A stretch of 25,412 nucleotides of DNA from ZC4RG17 sp036380875 (GCA_036380875.1 DASVDX010000050.1:1-25412), one strand, 5' to 3'. Counted from the stretch's first letter, positions 16,222 to 23,280 are shown. The notes: generated from the sequence alone by a model not told the origin. Numbers and translations are program-made.

Positions 16222-17208
16222 TCAGATCAGGTCGGCTTCGCGGATCCCGAACGAGGGGTGGCGGAGCCGGCACAGCGCCAGCTTCTCCAGCTGGCGGATG
16301 CGCTCACGGGTCAGGTTGAACTCGTCGCCGATCTCCTCGAGCGTACGAGGCACGCCGTCGTAGAACCCGTAACGGAGGGCGAGGATGCGGCCCTCGCGCT
16401 CGGGGAGCCGCTCGATCGACTTGCGCAGCGAGTTGGCGACGTCCATCTCCTCGGTGAGCTGCACCGGGTCGGCGGCGTCCTCGTCTTCGATGAAGTCGCC
16501 GAGTTGGGCGCCGTCTTCTCCGATCGGCTGCTCGAGCGAGACCGTGTCGGCCACCCCCAGCGCCAGCTCGACCTTGTCGACGGTCACGCCGGCCTCTTCG
16601 GCGATCTCTTCAGGGCGGGGGTCGCGACCCAGCTCGGCCTTGAGGCTCGCCTGGGCGGCACGTACAGCCGCCAGCGTGTCGTGGAGATGGACGGGGATGC
16701 GAACGGTGCGCGACTTGTCGGCGATCGCACGGGTGATCGCCTGACGGATCCACCAGGTGGCGTAGGTCGAGAACTTGAAGCCCTTCCGCCAGTCGAACTT
16801 CTCGACGGCGCGGATCAGGCCGAGGTTGCCCTCCTGGATGAGGTCGAGGAAGTCGATACCCGACGTGTTGGCGTAACGGCGGGCGTTGGCGACCACGAGA
16901 CGGAGGTTGGCGGTCAGGAAGGCGTCCTTGGCCTCGCGTCCCTTGCGCTCGGCGCGACGGAGCTCGATCTCTTCTTTCTTGTCCTTGTAGTCGCCCCGTT
17001 CCAGTCTCGCAGCAGCCTCCTCGCCTGCTTCGATCTGTTGAGCGAGCTCGACTTCCTGCTCCGCCGTCAGCAGGTCGTATTCGCCGATGGCGGTCAGGTA
17101 CTGCGAGACGAGATCGGTGGTGAGGCGACCGCGCTCGTCAGTGAGCTTGCTCTGGAGGCGGGACCGCTTGGACTTGGAGCGGTCCAGCTTCGTTTCGGCA
17201 GCAGGCAT
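16222..17208 (-). CDS. RNA polymerase sigma-70 factor, SigA/SigB (group 1/2) type
   Basis: 328 residues. The short basic N-terminus lacks a long region 1.1. Region 1.2 (LVSQYLTAIGEYDLLTAEQE, 33-52) is followed by a charged, Lys/Glu-rich insertion (about 70-92). Regions 2.1-2.4 (96-165) include IDFLDLIQEGNLGLI and GFKFSTYATWWIRQAI, region 3 follows, and region 4.2 has the helix-turn-helix RTLEEIGDEFNLTRERIRQLE at 288-308. This directs core RNA polymerase to -35/-10 promoters. Without the rest of the genome it cannot be decided whether this is the primary sigma or a SigB/HrdB-like paralogue. The ATG at 17208 is preferred over the upstream TTG (17217) because AGGGAGGA ends 9 nt before it. Unlike most neighbours, it has a full promoter and a leader of about 40 nt. 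Confidence 0.93.
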   Translation of the reverse strand: MPAAETKLDRSKSKRSRLQSKLTDERGRLTTDLVSQYLTAIGEYDLLTAEQEVELAQQIEAGEEAAARLERGDYKDKKEEIELRRAERKGREAKDAFLTANLRLVVANARRYANTSGIDFLDLIQEGNLGLIRAVEKFDWRKGFKFSTYATWWIRQAITRAIADKSRTVRIPVHLHDTLAAVRAAQASLKAELGRDPRPEEIAEEAGVTVDKVELALGVADTVSLEQPIGEDGAQLGDFIEDEDAADPVQLTEEMDVANSLRKSIERLPEREGRILALRYGFYDGVPRTLEEIGDEFNLTRERIRQLEKLALCRLRHPSFGIREADLI

Positions 17209-17217
17209 GAAAGGCAA

Positions 17218-17282
17218 TCCTCCCTGGGGATCGATTCGGTGGGCCGGGCTTCCACTATGCCAGAGAATCCTTCGCTTGTGAA
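17218..17282 (-). promoter_or_regulatory. Sigma gene promoter (TTCACA-N17-CATAGT) and Shine-Dalgarno
   Basis: On the minus strand the -35 is TTCACA (17282-17277), the spacer is exactly 17 nt and the -10 is CATAGT (17259-17254). The predicted start is near 17247. AGGGAGGA (17225-17218) is the ribosome site for ATG 17208. Confidence 0.6.
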
Positions 17283-17339
17283 CCCCCCAATCGCCCAGGA
17301 TTTACCTCCTGGCGCACGGGTCTGGCACCCTCTGTGGTA

Positions 17340-17592
17340 ACCCGCAGACAGGTCCTTCAACCGCCCATTTCGTTACCGTATTCCGTTCTGCATAGGGCTC
17401 GCTCTGTCGATTTCCCGAGCTCCGCTCGGGCAACAGACAGATCACGTCGACTCTGGATTCCCGAGCTCCGCTCGGGCGGGGGGACGACCCCCCAAACCCC
17501 CCGCCCGTCGGCGTACTGGCGCCACCAGAGAGTCGCGCCAGTCTCCGAACCCGGACAACAGACAGATCGCGTCGGCTTCCGCCGCGGTATCG
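17340..17592. repeat. Noncoding region with repeated hairpins and a direct repeat
   Basis: No credible coding sequence. A perfect hairpin CCCGAGC-TCC-GCTCGGG occurs twice (17414-17430 and 17460-17476). GGGCGGGGGG (17474-17483) pairs with CCCCCCGCCC (17497-17506), with a second C6 run in the loop as an alternative partner. CAACAGACAGATC(A/G)CGTCG occurs twice (17431-17449 and 17556-17574, 18 of 19 identical). ACTGGCG and CGCCAGT near 17514-17542 form another stem. The repeats look like a small duplicated element; function unknown. Confidence 0.6.
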
Positions 17593-17669
17593 ACTTCCGA
17601 CTTCTGACTTCCGCCTTCCGCCTTCCGCCTTCCGCCTTCCGGCTTCCGCCTTCCGCCTTCCGACTCCTG
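17593..17669. repeat. Heptanucleotide tandem repeat (NCTTCCG, about 11 copies)
   Basis: Ten 7-bp units of (A/C/G)CTTC(C/T)G run from 17593 to 17662, with a degenerate eleventh to 17669. Most units are CCTTCCG; ACTTCCG and one ACTTCTG mark the left end. It is immediately followed by a GGAGC-GAA-GCTCC hairpin (17670-17682). Because the unit is 7 bp, it would shift frame if translated, which supports a noncoding status. Confidence 0.85.
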
Positions 17670-17692
17670 GGAGCGAAGCTCCGCCCGCCCAC

Positions 17693-17698
17693 TACGGT
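17693..17698 (+). promoter_or_regulatory. Putative -10 box of the YyaL-like gene
   Basis: TACGGT ends 7 nt before ATG 17706 with no Shine-Dalgarno, so a leaderless transcript is predicted. Confidence 0.45.
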
Positions 17699-17705
17699 TG
17701 AAGAC

Positions 17706-19712
17706 ATGCCCAACCGCCTGGCCAACTCGGCCTCACCGTATCTCCTCCAGCACGCCGACAACCCCGTCGACTGGTGGGAGTGGGGTGAGGAGGCCTTCGA
17801 GGAGGCGCGGCGTCGTGATGTCCCGGTCCTGATCTCCATCGGCTACTCCGCTTGTCATTGGTGCCATGTCATGGCCCATGAGTCGTTCGAGGACCCCGAG
17901 ACGGCCGCTCAGATGAACCGGGACTTCGTCAACATCAAGGTCGACCGGGAAGAGCGCCCCGATGTCGACGCCATCTACATGGAGGCCACCCAGGCGATGA
18001 CGGGTCACGGAGGGTGGCCGATGACCGTTTTCGCCGACCACGACGGGTCGCCGTTTTTCACCGGGACCTACTTCCCGCCCACTCCGCGGCATGGAATGCC
18101 TTCCTTCCGCTCGGTGATGACCGCCGTCACCGAGGCCTGGCGGGATCGACGCGACGACGTCGTGCGACAGGCGAAGAACGTCGCCGCCACGATCGGCCAG
18201 CGCATCCCACCCTCGGACACCCTTCCCGCAGAGGAGGCTCTGGCCTCGGCCGTATCCGCCCTGGCGTCGCAGTTCGACGACAGGCACGGCGGCTTCGGCG
18301 GCGCCCCCAAGTTCCCCCAGCAGCCGGTCCTCGAGTTTCTGCTCCGCGTCCACGATCGGCCGTGGGCGAACGGGGCGCGGGACATGCTGGTGAGGACCCT
18401 GGCGGGCATGGCCGCCGGCGGCATCCGGGACCACCTCGGCGGTGGATTCGCCCGCTACTCGGTGGACGCTCGCTGGCTCGTCCCTCACTTCGAGAAGATG
18501 CTCTACGACAACGCCCAGCTGGCACGTCTGTATCTGTGGGCGGGCGTCGAGTTCTCGACCTCGGCGATGACCGAAGTCGCCGTCGACACCATCGAATACA
18601 TGCTCTCCCGCCTCGAGCATCCCGACGGTGGTTTCTACTCGGCCGAGGACGCCGACTCCGAGGGCGAGGAGGGCAAGTACTACGTCTGGACCCAAGAGGA
18701 GTTCCGGGAGGCGGCCGGCGACGATGCCGATGTCGCCGGCGCCTACTTCGGCGTGACGCCGGAGGGCAACTTCGAGGGCCGCAACGTCCTCCATCGGGCC
18801 CGGGCGATCTCGGATGTGGCGGACGAAGCCGGGGTCACCGTGGAGGAGGCAGCGGAGGCGGTTCGGCGAGCAGGGCGGGCGCTGCTCGAGAGGCGTGAGG
18901 GCCGCATCCCGCCGGGCCTCGACGACAAGATCGTTGCCGGTTGGAACGGCCTGGCGATACGTGCTCTGGCCGAATCGGGTGCCGTGCTGGACGAGCCTCG
19001 CTACACAGAGGCTGCCCGCCGGGCGGCTCGGTTCGTCGTCGACAACATGGTCGACGACGAGGGAGGGCTCCACCGTTCGTGGGCGAAGGGTCGGCTGGGC
19101 CCGGCCGGAGTGCTGGAGGACTACGGGGCGATGGCAGTCGGCCTGTTCAGTCTCTACGCCACGACCGGAGAGGCCGAGTGGTTCGACCGGGCGATCTCTC
19201 TCGTCGACGCAATCGTCGAGCGATTCGCCGACCCCGCCGGTGGCTTCTTCACGACGCCCGACGACGGTGAACGTCTGGTGATACGCCCCAAGGACACGTT
19301 CGACAACCCGGCACCATCGGGGAACTCCCTCGCCGCCGAGGCACTCTTCTTCGCCTCCTCCTACACCGGCGAGCCCGCCTACTGGAACCACGCCGAAGCC
19401 ACGATCCGCTCGGCGGGGATGATCATCGAGCGGGCTCCTCACGCCGTCGGCCACCTGCTGTCGGTGTTGGTCGCCATGCTCGATGGGCCTCGGGAGGTGG
19501 CGATCATCGGCCCCGAGGCGGACACCTTCTCTAGGGCCTTATGGGAGAGGTATCGGCCGGGCGTGGTGGTGGCGCGCTCGACCGAGCCGGCCGACCATCC
19601 GCCCCTTCTCGCCGGCCGGGGCCGGCCATGGGAGACCCTCGCCTACGTGTGCCGCCGTTTCATCTGCGACGCTCCGGTGTCGACGATCGAAGAGTTGCGG
19701 ACGGTCCTCTAG
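17706..19712 (+). CDS. YyaL/SPATA20-like protein: thioredoxin-like domain plus alpha/alpha-barrel (DUF255)
   Basis: 668 residues. The N-terminal thioredoxin-like domain (about 3-165) starts with the family signature NRLANSASPYLLQHADNPVDW and holds a CxxC motif in YSACHWCHVM (Cys50, Cys53), followed by the GHGGWPM and FFTGTYFPP segments. The remainder (about 180-640) resembles a six-hairpin glycosidase (alpha/alpha toroid), with GGFGGAPKFPQ, HFEKMLYDNAQLAR and YSAEDADSEGEEGKYY. The family is widespread in bacteria and animals; its biochemical role is unsettled, with redox or sugar-related roles suggested. No signal peptide is seen. The conserved start at ATG 17706 and the upstream -10 box exclude the long open frame that runs through the repeats. 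Its TAG stop overlaps, on the palindrome CTAG, the stop of the convergent HAD gene. Confidence 0.9.
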   Translation: MPNRLANSASPYLLQHADNPVDWWEWGEEAFEEARRRDVPVLISIGYSACHWCHVMAHESFEDPETAAQMNRDFVNIKVDREERPDVDAIYMEATQAMTGHGGWPMTVFADHDGSPFFTGTYFPPTPRHGMPSFRSVMTAVTEAWRDRRDDVVRQAKNVAATIGQRIPPSDTLPAEEALASAVSALASQFDDRHGGFGGAPKFPQQPVLEFLLRVHDRPWANGARDMLVRTLAGMAAGGIRDHLGGGFARYSVDARWLVPHFEKMLYDNAQLARLYLWAGVEFSTSAMTEVAVDTIEYMLSRLEHPDGGFYSAEDADSEGEEGKYYVWTQEEFREAAGDDADVAGAYFGVTPEGNFEGRNVLHRARAISDVADEAGVTVEEAAEAVRRAGRALLERREGRIPPGLDDKIVAGWNGLAIRALAESGAVLDEPRYTEAARRAARFVVDNMVDDEGGLHRSWAKGRLGPAGVLEDYGAMAVGLFSLYATTGEAEWFDRAISLVDAIVERFADPAGGFFTTPDDGERLVIRPKDTFDNPAPSGNSLAAEALFFASSYTGEPAYWNHAEATIRSAGMIIERAPHAVGHLLSVLVAMLDGPREVAIIGPEADTFSRALWERYRPGVVVARSTEPADHPPLLAGRGRPWETLAYVCRRFICDAPVSTIEELRTVL

Positions 19713-20365
19713 AAGAGCTCGAAGAGACCGTCTAGCCGCTCGATGACGGGGTGGTCCCCTCCGGGAACGTCCTCCCCGAACGACTCGAAACGGGCGATCC
19801 GGACAGTCCGTATTCCCAGGCGGCGGGCGCCGTCGAGGTAGTCGCCCCGGTCGTCGATGAACCAGGAGCGTCCCGGCTCGGCGCCGACCCTCCCGAGGGC
19901 GACCTCGTAGATCTCAGGGTCCGGCTTGGCGGCGCCGACCTCGAAAGAGAGAACGAGGGCGTCGACTTCGGCCTCCAGGTCGAAATGGTCCACGACCGCC
20001 CGAGTGGTCGGCGAGCAGTTGGACACGATCGCCGTTCTCACGCCGTCGGCGGCGAGCTGGCGGATGACGGTGAGTGTGTCGTCGTACATGACCACGTTCT
20101 GGCGCAGGAAGTCGGCTTCGGCGGCGGCGACCTCCGCCACCTGGTTCGGGGTGAGCTCCACGCCGCAACGGGCAGCGAGGCCGGCGATGACGGCCGCGGC
20201 GTCGGTCAACTGGCCGCGGTCGAGCGACTCGCGCTGGGCGCGATAGGCGTCGGCCAACGCCTCAGCGGTCACGCCGAGGGCATCGGCGACGAACGTGGCG
20301 TGGCGGCGCCAGTCCGAGGTGATGAGCGTGTCGTAGAGATCGAAGAGAACGGCGTCGGGGAGCAC
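19709..20365 (-). CDS. HAD-superfamily hydrolase, haloacid dehalogenase-like motif I
   Basis: 218 residues. Motif I is LFDLYDTL (nucleophile Asp9), with Tyr11 where phosphatases usually carry the acid/base Asp; this DxY form is typical of L-2-haloacid dehalogenases and some uncharacterised HADs. Motif II is VSNCS (Ser115), motif III Lys147 in GAAKPDPEIY, motif IV FIDDRGDY (Asp171, Asp172). The helical cap lies between about 18 and 95. The reaction is therefore uncertain: dehalogenation or hydrolysis of a small phosphorylated metabolite. The GTG start at 20365 is 1 bp after the ctaA stop, so the gene is probably expressed with ctaA. Whether it helps ctaA function is unknown. Confidence 0.82.
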   Translation of the reverse strand: MLPDAVLFDLYDTLITSDWRRHATFVADALGVTAEALADAYRAQRESLDRGQLTDAAAVIAGLAARCGVELTPNQVAEVAAAEADFLRQNVVMYDDTLTVIRQLAADGVRTAIVSNCSPTTRAVVDHFDLEAEVDALVLSFEVGAAKPDPEIYEVALGRVGAEPGRSWFIDDRGDYLDGARRLGIRTVRIARFESFGEDVPGGDHPVIERLDGLFELF

Positions 20366-20366
20366 G

Positions 20367-21266
20367 TCACGTGGCGGGTAGCTCTACGGGTTTCTTCTCT
20401 TGGGCTCCGGCGAGGAGTCGAGCTGCGGCGAGCACGTAGGCGATCCACATGACGTCGGCGATCGCCAGGTGGGTGATGCGCAGCCACAGCGGCAGGCCTA
20501 GGTAGATCATGAGGAGGCCCGTGACGATCTGGAGGCCGACGAGACCCGAGATGCCGTTGACAGTCGGGCCGCCGATACCACGCCGAACGAGGCCCCAACC
20601 GGCGAGGAGTAGCACGACTACCGCCACGATCGGATGCAGAACCCTCAGGTCGGTGAGGAAATGCTCCACGTCGCTCGCAGCCGTTCCATCCTTCGGAAAG
20701 AGAGTGTCGGCGAGGGCCGTGACGCCGCCGGTGGCTGCGACGAGGAGGAAGGCGGCGGCGCCCGTCGCCAGCCAGCGCCTGGTGCGGGGGTGCTGGGAAG
20801 GGTTGAGCGGGGCACCCCCGCTCAACAGGTGAGCGGTCAGAGTGAGGGCGGTGAGCAGGAGGAAGGTGTTGACCAAGTGGAGGGGGACGGAAACGGTGCG
20901 GGCCACAGAGGTATCGTCGGCCACCCATTCGTAGAGCACGATCACCGCCCCGATCAACGCCTCGGCGACGATCGCCACCCCGGAGAGAACCGCCGCCCGA
21001 CGGGCTTGATCGGGAGCGCGCACCGTTCGCAGCACCCAGACCACGAGGACGCCCACCATCAGGAGGGCGATACCCGAGACGGCGCGGTGGGTGTACTCGA
21101 CCGCCGTGTCCCCGTGCAGGACGGGGATCATCTCCCCGTGACAGGTGGGCCACGAGGGCCCGCAACCCGCCCCCGACCCGGTGGCCCTCACGACTCCCCC
21201 GATGAGGATCACCACGACGTTGAACGCCAGCGTCGCCCAGGCGAATCGGCTGAGGCGGGTGTGCAT
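20367..21266 (-). CDS. ctaA: Heme A synthase (COX15/CtaA family)
   Basis: 299 residues with about eight transmembrane helices. The first extracytoplasmic loop carries the cysteine pair GCGPSWPTC (Cys35, Cys42) known in CtaA, followed by histidines in EYTHRAVSG, PLHLVNTF, RVLHPIV and RITHLAI that fit the heme-ligand positions of the family. It oxidises the C8 methyl of heme O to give heme A for aa3-type cytochrome oxidase, at the cytoplasmic membrane. The ATG at 21266 has TACACT exactly 6 nt upstream and no Shine-Dalgarno. It is divergent from the cysK-like gene across 89 bp that contain a long palindrome, and the HAD gene follows at once. No ctaB or cox genes are in the window. Confidence 0.9.
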   Translation of the reverse strand: MHTRLSRFAWATLAFNVVVILIGGVVRATGSGAGCGPSWPTCHGEMIPVLHGDTAVEYTHRAVSGIALLMVGVLVVWVLRTVRAPDQARRAAVLSGVAIVAEALIGAVIVLYEWVADDTSVARTVSVPLHLVNTFLLLTALTLTAHLLSGGAPLNPSQHPRTRRWLATGAAAFLLVAATGGVTALADTLFPKDGTAASDVEHFLTDLRVLHPIVAVVVLLLAGWGLVRRGIGGPTVNGISGLVGLQIVTGLLMIYLGLPLWLRITHLAIADVMWIAYVLAAARLLAGAQEKKPVELPAT

Positions 21267-21272
21267 GACCCG

Positions 21273-21278
21273 AGTGTA
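21273..21278 (-). promoter_or_regulatory. -10 box of ctaA (leaderless geometry)
   Basis: TACACT on the minus strand is separated by exactly 6 nt from ATG 21266, so the transcript should begin at the start codon. Confidence 0.55.
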
Positions 21279-21292
21279 TGAGACGCCCACTT

Positions 21293-21325
21293 CCGAACCC
21301 GAAACGGACAGGCGTTTCGGTTCGG
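21293..21325. promoter_or_regulatory. Long interrupted palindrome between divergent ctaA and cysK-like promoters
   Basis: CCGAAACG (21299-21306) pairs with CGTTTCGG (21313-21320) around GACAGG. Outside it, CCGAA (21293-21297) pairs with TTCGG (21321-21325) with a single unpaired C at 21298. It covers the expected -35 regions of both promoters. A shared operator is the simplest reading. Confidence 0.5.
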
Positions 21326-21343
21326 ACCGAGAGGCGTGTCGCA

Positions 21344-21349
21344 TAGTCT
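21344..21349 (+). promoter_or_regulatory. -10 box of the cysK-like gene (leaderless geometry)
   Basis: TAGTCT lies exactly 6 nt before ATG 21356. TTCGGA (21321-21326), in the 3' arm of the palindrome, is a weak -35 candidate at a 17-nt spacing. Confidence 0.55.
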
Positions 21350-21355
21350 GAGCGG

Positions 21356-22321
21356 ATGCAGATACACGACTCGATCCTCGACACCATCGGCCAGACGCCG
21401 CTGGTGCGGCTCGGCAGGCTGCACCCGCCCGGCAACCTGGTCGCCAAGGTCGAGTTCTTCAACCCGGGAGGATCCGTCAAGGAGCGGATCGCCGTGGCGA
21501 TGATCGACGCCGCCGAACGCGAGGGCAAGCTGCGCCCTGGCGGGACGATCATCGAGCCGACGTCCGGGAACACCGGCGTGGGTCTCGCTCTGGTGGGTGC
21601 AGTGCGGGGGTATCGAGTCATCTGTACGGTTCCCGACAAGGTCTCCCAGGACAAGCGCGATCTGTTGCGGGCATACGGGGTGGAGGTGATCGTCACGCCG
21701 ACCGAGTTGCTCCCCGAGGACCCGGATTCCTATTACGCCGTCGCCCGCCGGCTCGCCGAGGAGATCCCGGGGGCGTTCCTCCCCGACCAGTACTCCAACC
21801 CCAACAACCCTCTTGCCCACTATCAGACGACCGGTCCGGAGGTGTGGTCTCAGACCGACGGGAAGATCGACGTGTTCGCAGCCGGTGTCGGCACCGGGGG
21901 GACGATCAGCGGCACGGCCGGATACCTGAAGGAACGGAACCCCAACGTGACGATCGTCGGGGTGGATCCCGAGGGCTCGATCTACACCGCCGGTCCCGAC
22001 GGCGACATCCATCAGTACTACACGGAAGGGGTGGGCGAGGACTTCTACCCCGAGACGGTCGACCTCGACCTCATCGACCGGTGGGAGATGGTCGACGACC
22101 ACGAGTCGTTCGCCACGGCGCGCAAGCTCGCCCGGGTCGAGGGAATCCTCACCGGCCCGTCAGGCGGAATGGCGGTGGCCGGCGCTCTGCGTGTCGCCGA
22201 GGAGAGCCACGACGCCCTGGTGGTCGTGCTGATTCCGGACTCGGGCCGGGGCTACCTGTCGAAGACCTTCAACGACGAATGGCTCGCCGCCCACGGGTTC
22301 TCCACTGAGGTCCCGACCTGA
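21356..22321 (+). CDS. PLP-dependent cysteine synthase / cystathionine beta-synthase-like enzyme without CBS domains
   Basis: 321 residues of fold type II PLP enzyme. The Schiff-base lysine is in FFNPGGSVKERIA (Lys42), the substrate loop is PTSGNTG (68-74), and the phosphate-binding glycine loop is GVGTGGTISG (about 177-186). The C-terminal LIPDSGRGYLSKTFNDEW segment resembles cystathionine beta-synthases such as mycobacterial Cbs more than classical CysK, yet the C-terminal Bateman (CBS pair) module is absent. It may make cysteine from O-acetylserine and sulfide or cystathionine from serine and homocysteine; sequence alone leaves this open. It stands alone on its strand, begins at ATG 21356 without a Shine-Dalgarno, and ends 16 nt before a strong hairpin. 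Confidence 0.85.
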   Translation: MQIHDSILDTIGQTPLVRLGRLHPPGNLVAKVEFFNPGGSVKERIAVAMIDAAEREGKLRPGGTIIEPTSGNTGVGLALVGAVRGYRVICTVPDKVSQDKRDLLRAYGVEVIVTPTELLPEDPDSYYAVARRLAEEIPGAFLPDQYSNPNNPLAHYQTTGPEVWSQTDGKIDVFAAGVGTGGTISGTAGYLKERNPNVTIVGVDPEGSIYTAGPDGDIHQYYTEGVGEDFYPETVDLDLIDRWEMVDDHESFATARKLARVEGILTGPSGGMAVAGALRVAEESHDALVVVLIPDSGRGYLSKTFNDEWLAAHGFSTEVPT

Positions 22322-22337
22322 ACGAAGTCCCGACATG

Positions 22338-22367
22338 AGTGGAGGGCGCCCGAAGGCGCCCTCCACT
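22338..22367. terminator. Strong 13-bp hairpin, UUCG tetraloop on the minus strand
   Basis: AGTGGAGGGCGCC (22338-22350) pairs perfectly with GGCGCCCTCCACT (22355-22367). The loop is CGAA on the plus transcript and the extra-stable C(UUCG)G on the minus transcript. There is no U-tract. It can end the cysK-like mRNA and the candidate minus-strand RNA. Confidence 0.75.
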
Positions 22368-22609
22368 GAAACAGACCCGTGGGATTTGCTTCGGCTCCGA
22401 TCTCGCCCGATGGCTCGAAACGAGGTCGTCGTCCGCTGCGGTGGGACCACTCCCGCAGTACCCAGAGCCGGTGGTCCGAGTTGGAGTCGCCACCGTCCTC
22501 ACTCAGGGTGAGGGAGTGGCGCTATGAGGCTTCGCGCCACTCAGCGCTCGGCCACCTCCAGAGTCCCGGAAAAACAACTATGCAACTAGGACCACCTCCT
22601 TTCTCTGGT
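22338..22609 (-). ncRNA. Candidate structured RNA of about 270 nt downstream of the anti-sigma gene
   Basis: The region has no convincing protein gene but much pairing on the minus strand. A possible promoter (TTCCGC, 17-nt spacer, CAGAAT at 22621-22616) lies just after the anti-sigma stop and predicts a start near 22609. The RNA would open with AGAAAGGAGGTGGTCC (22604-22589). GGTGGTCC (22596-22589) can pair with GGACCACC (22477-22470), which could instead pair with GTGGTCC (22450-22444). Between them are a 9-bp stem GAGTGGCGC/GCGCCACTC (22542-22534 with 22522-22514) and a 5-bp stem CTCAC/GTGAG (near 22513-22499). The UUCG hairpin ends it. Short open frames such as a 31-codon ATG frame at 22617 or a 14-codon TTG frame are possible leader peptides but lack support. 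No known family was recognised. Confidence 0.4.
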
Positions 22610-22650
22610 GCAGCCATTCTGGCACGCTCGAAGCCGAAGCGGAACCCAAT

Positions 22651-23280
22651 TCAGGCGTTGGGCGTGTCGAGCACCGTCTGCGACGTGGGTCCCGGATCTT
22701 CGTCGGCCGGCTCCAGAGTCACCCAGATGCGGGGGTAATCGGCTCGCCGCACACCGGCGACGACCTCGAAACTGCCCGAATCCCGGAACGTGCCTGCCGA
22801 CACGTGGCGTCCGTCGGGGGCAGTGAGCCACAACTCGTAGTAGCTGTTCTCATCGGCGGGATCGAGCCCCCACACCTCGAGCACCATTCGCGTCCCGTGG
22901 GCGTGGTTCCAGCCTCTTATGACGCCGCCGGCCTCCGGTGCCGCCGGCCCGGGCGCCAGCTCCACGGTCCAGTCGGGCTGATTGCCCCACACCATTCCCC
23001 CGACCACGACAACGCACAGTGCGGCCGCCGCCCCGAGGATCCGCCACCGGCTCGGACGGCGCTCCTCCTGTCCTGTCTCGGCATCGATGGCGGCGACGAC
23101 CCGATCGGCCAGGTCGGATGAAGGCTCCTCCCACATCACCGGGTCGGCCAGATGGCGGCCCAGGATCTGAGCCGATTCTGACCTGGCGCGGCACTCGGCG
23201 CACACCGACAGGTGGTTGACGACCGTCTGGTCCTCGAGACGGCCCCGGGCGATGGCTTCGAGCACTTCTGCGCAGCTCAT
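22651..23280 (-). CDS. Membrane anti-sigma factor with zinc-finger N-terminus and RskA-like outer domain
   Basis: 209 residues. The N-terminal anti-sigma domain has the zinc motif His23-x3-Cys27-x2-Cys30 (VNHLSVCAEC). A single membrane helix spans about 79-98. The outer domain (about 105-205) resembles the C-terminal domain of RskA (LEVWGLD, YYELWLTAPDG, IWVTLEPADEDPGPTS). The cytoplasmic part should hold the ECF sigma factor encoded just upstream until regulated proteolysis or a redox change at the zinc site releases it. Its ATG overlaps the sigma stop in an ATGA, the usual arrangement for a sigma/anti-sigma pair. The signal sensed is unknown. Confidence 0.88.
   Translation of the reverse strand: MSCAEVLEAIARGRLEDQTVVNHLSVCAECRARSESAQILGRHLADPVMWEEPSSDLADRVVAAIDAETGQEERRPSRWRILGAAAALCVVVVGGMVWGNQPDWTVELAPGPAAPEAGGVIRGWNHAHGTRMVLEVWGLDPADENSYYELWLTAPDGRHVSAGTFRDSGSFEVVAGVRRADYPRIWVTLEPADEDPGPTSQTVLDTPNA

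Noticed and set aside
17593..17669. CRISPR-like array
   Set aside because: The unit is 7 bp with no spacers, and no cas gene is present. It is a simple tandem repeat.
17334..17705. Upstream extension of the YyaL-like gene
   Set aside because: It would translate hairpins and the heptamer repeat. The family signature begins at the ATG at 17706, which has its own -10 box.
22368..22500. Minus-strand frames of 77 and 96 codons and a plus-strand frame of 62 codons in the cysK/anti-sigma gap
   Set aside because: They cross the terminator hairpin or lie in the stems, have no ribosome site, and show no protein-like pattern.
22589..22605. Fragment of a 16S rRNA gene (plus strand resembles its 3' tail)
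   Set aside because: Similarity stops after about 16 nt. The upstream helix that precedes the tail in 16S is absent, so it is not an rRNA remnant.
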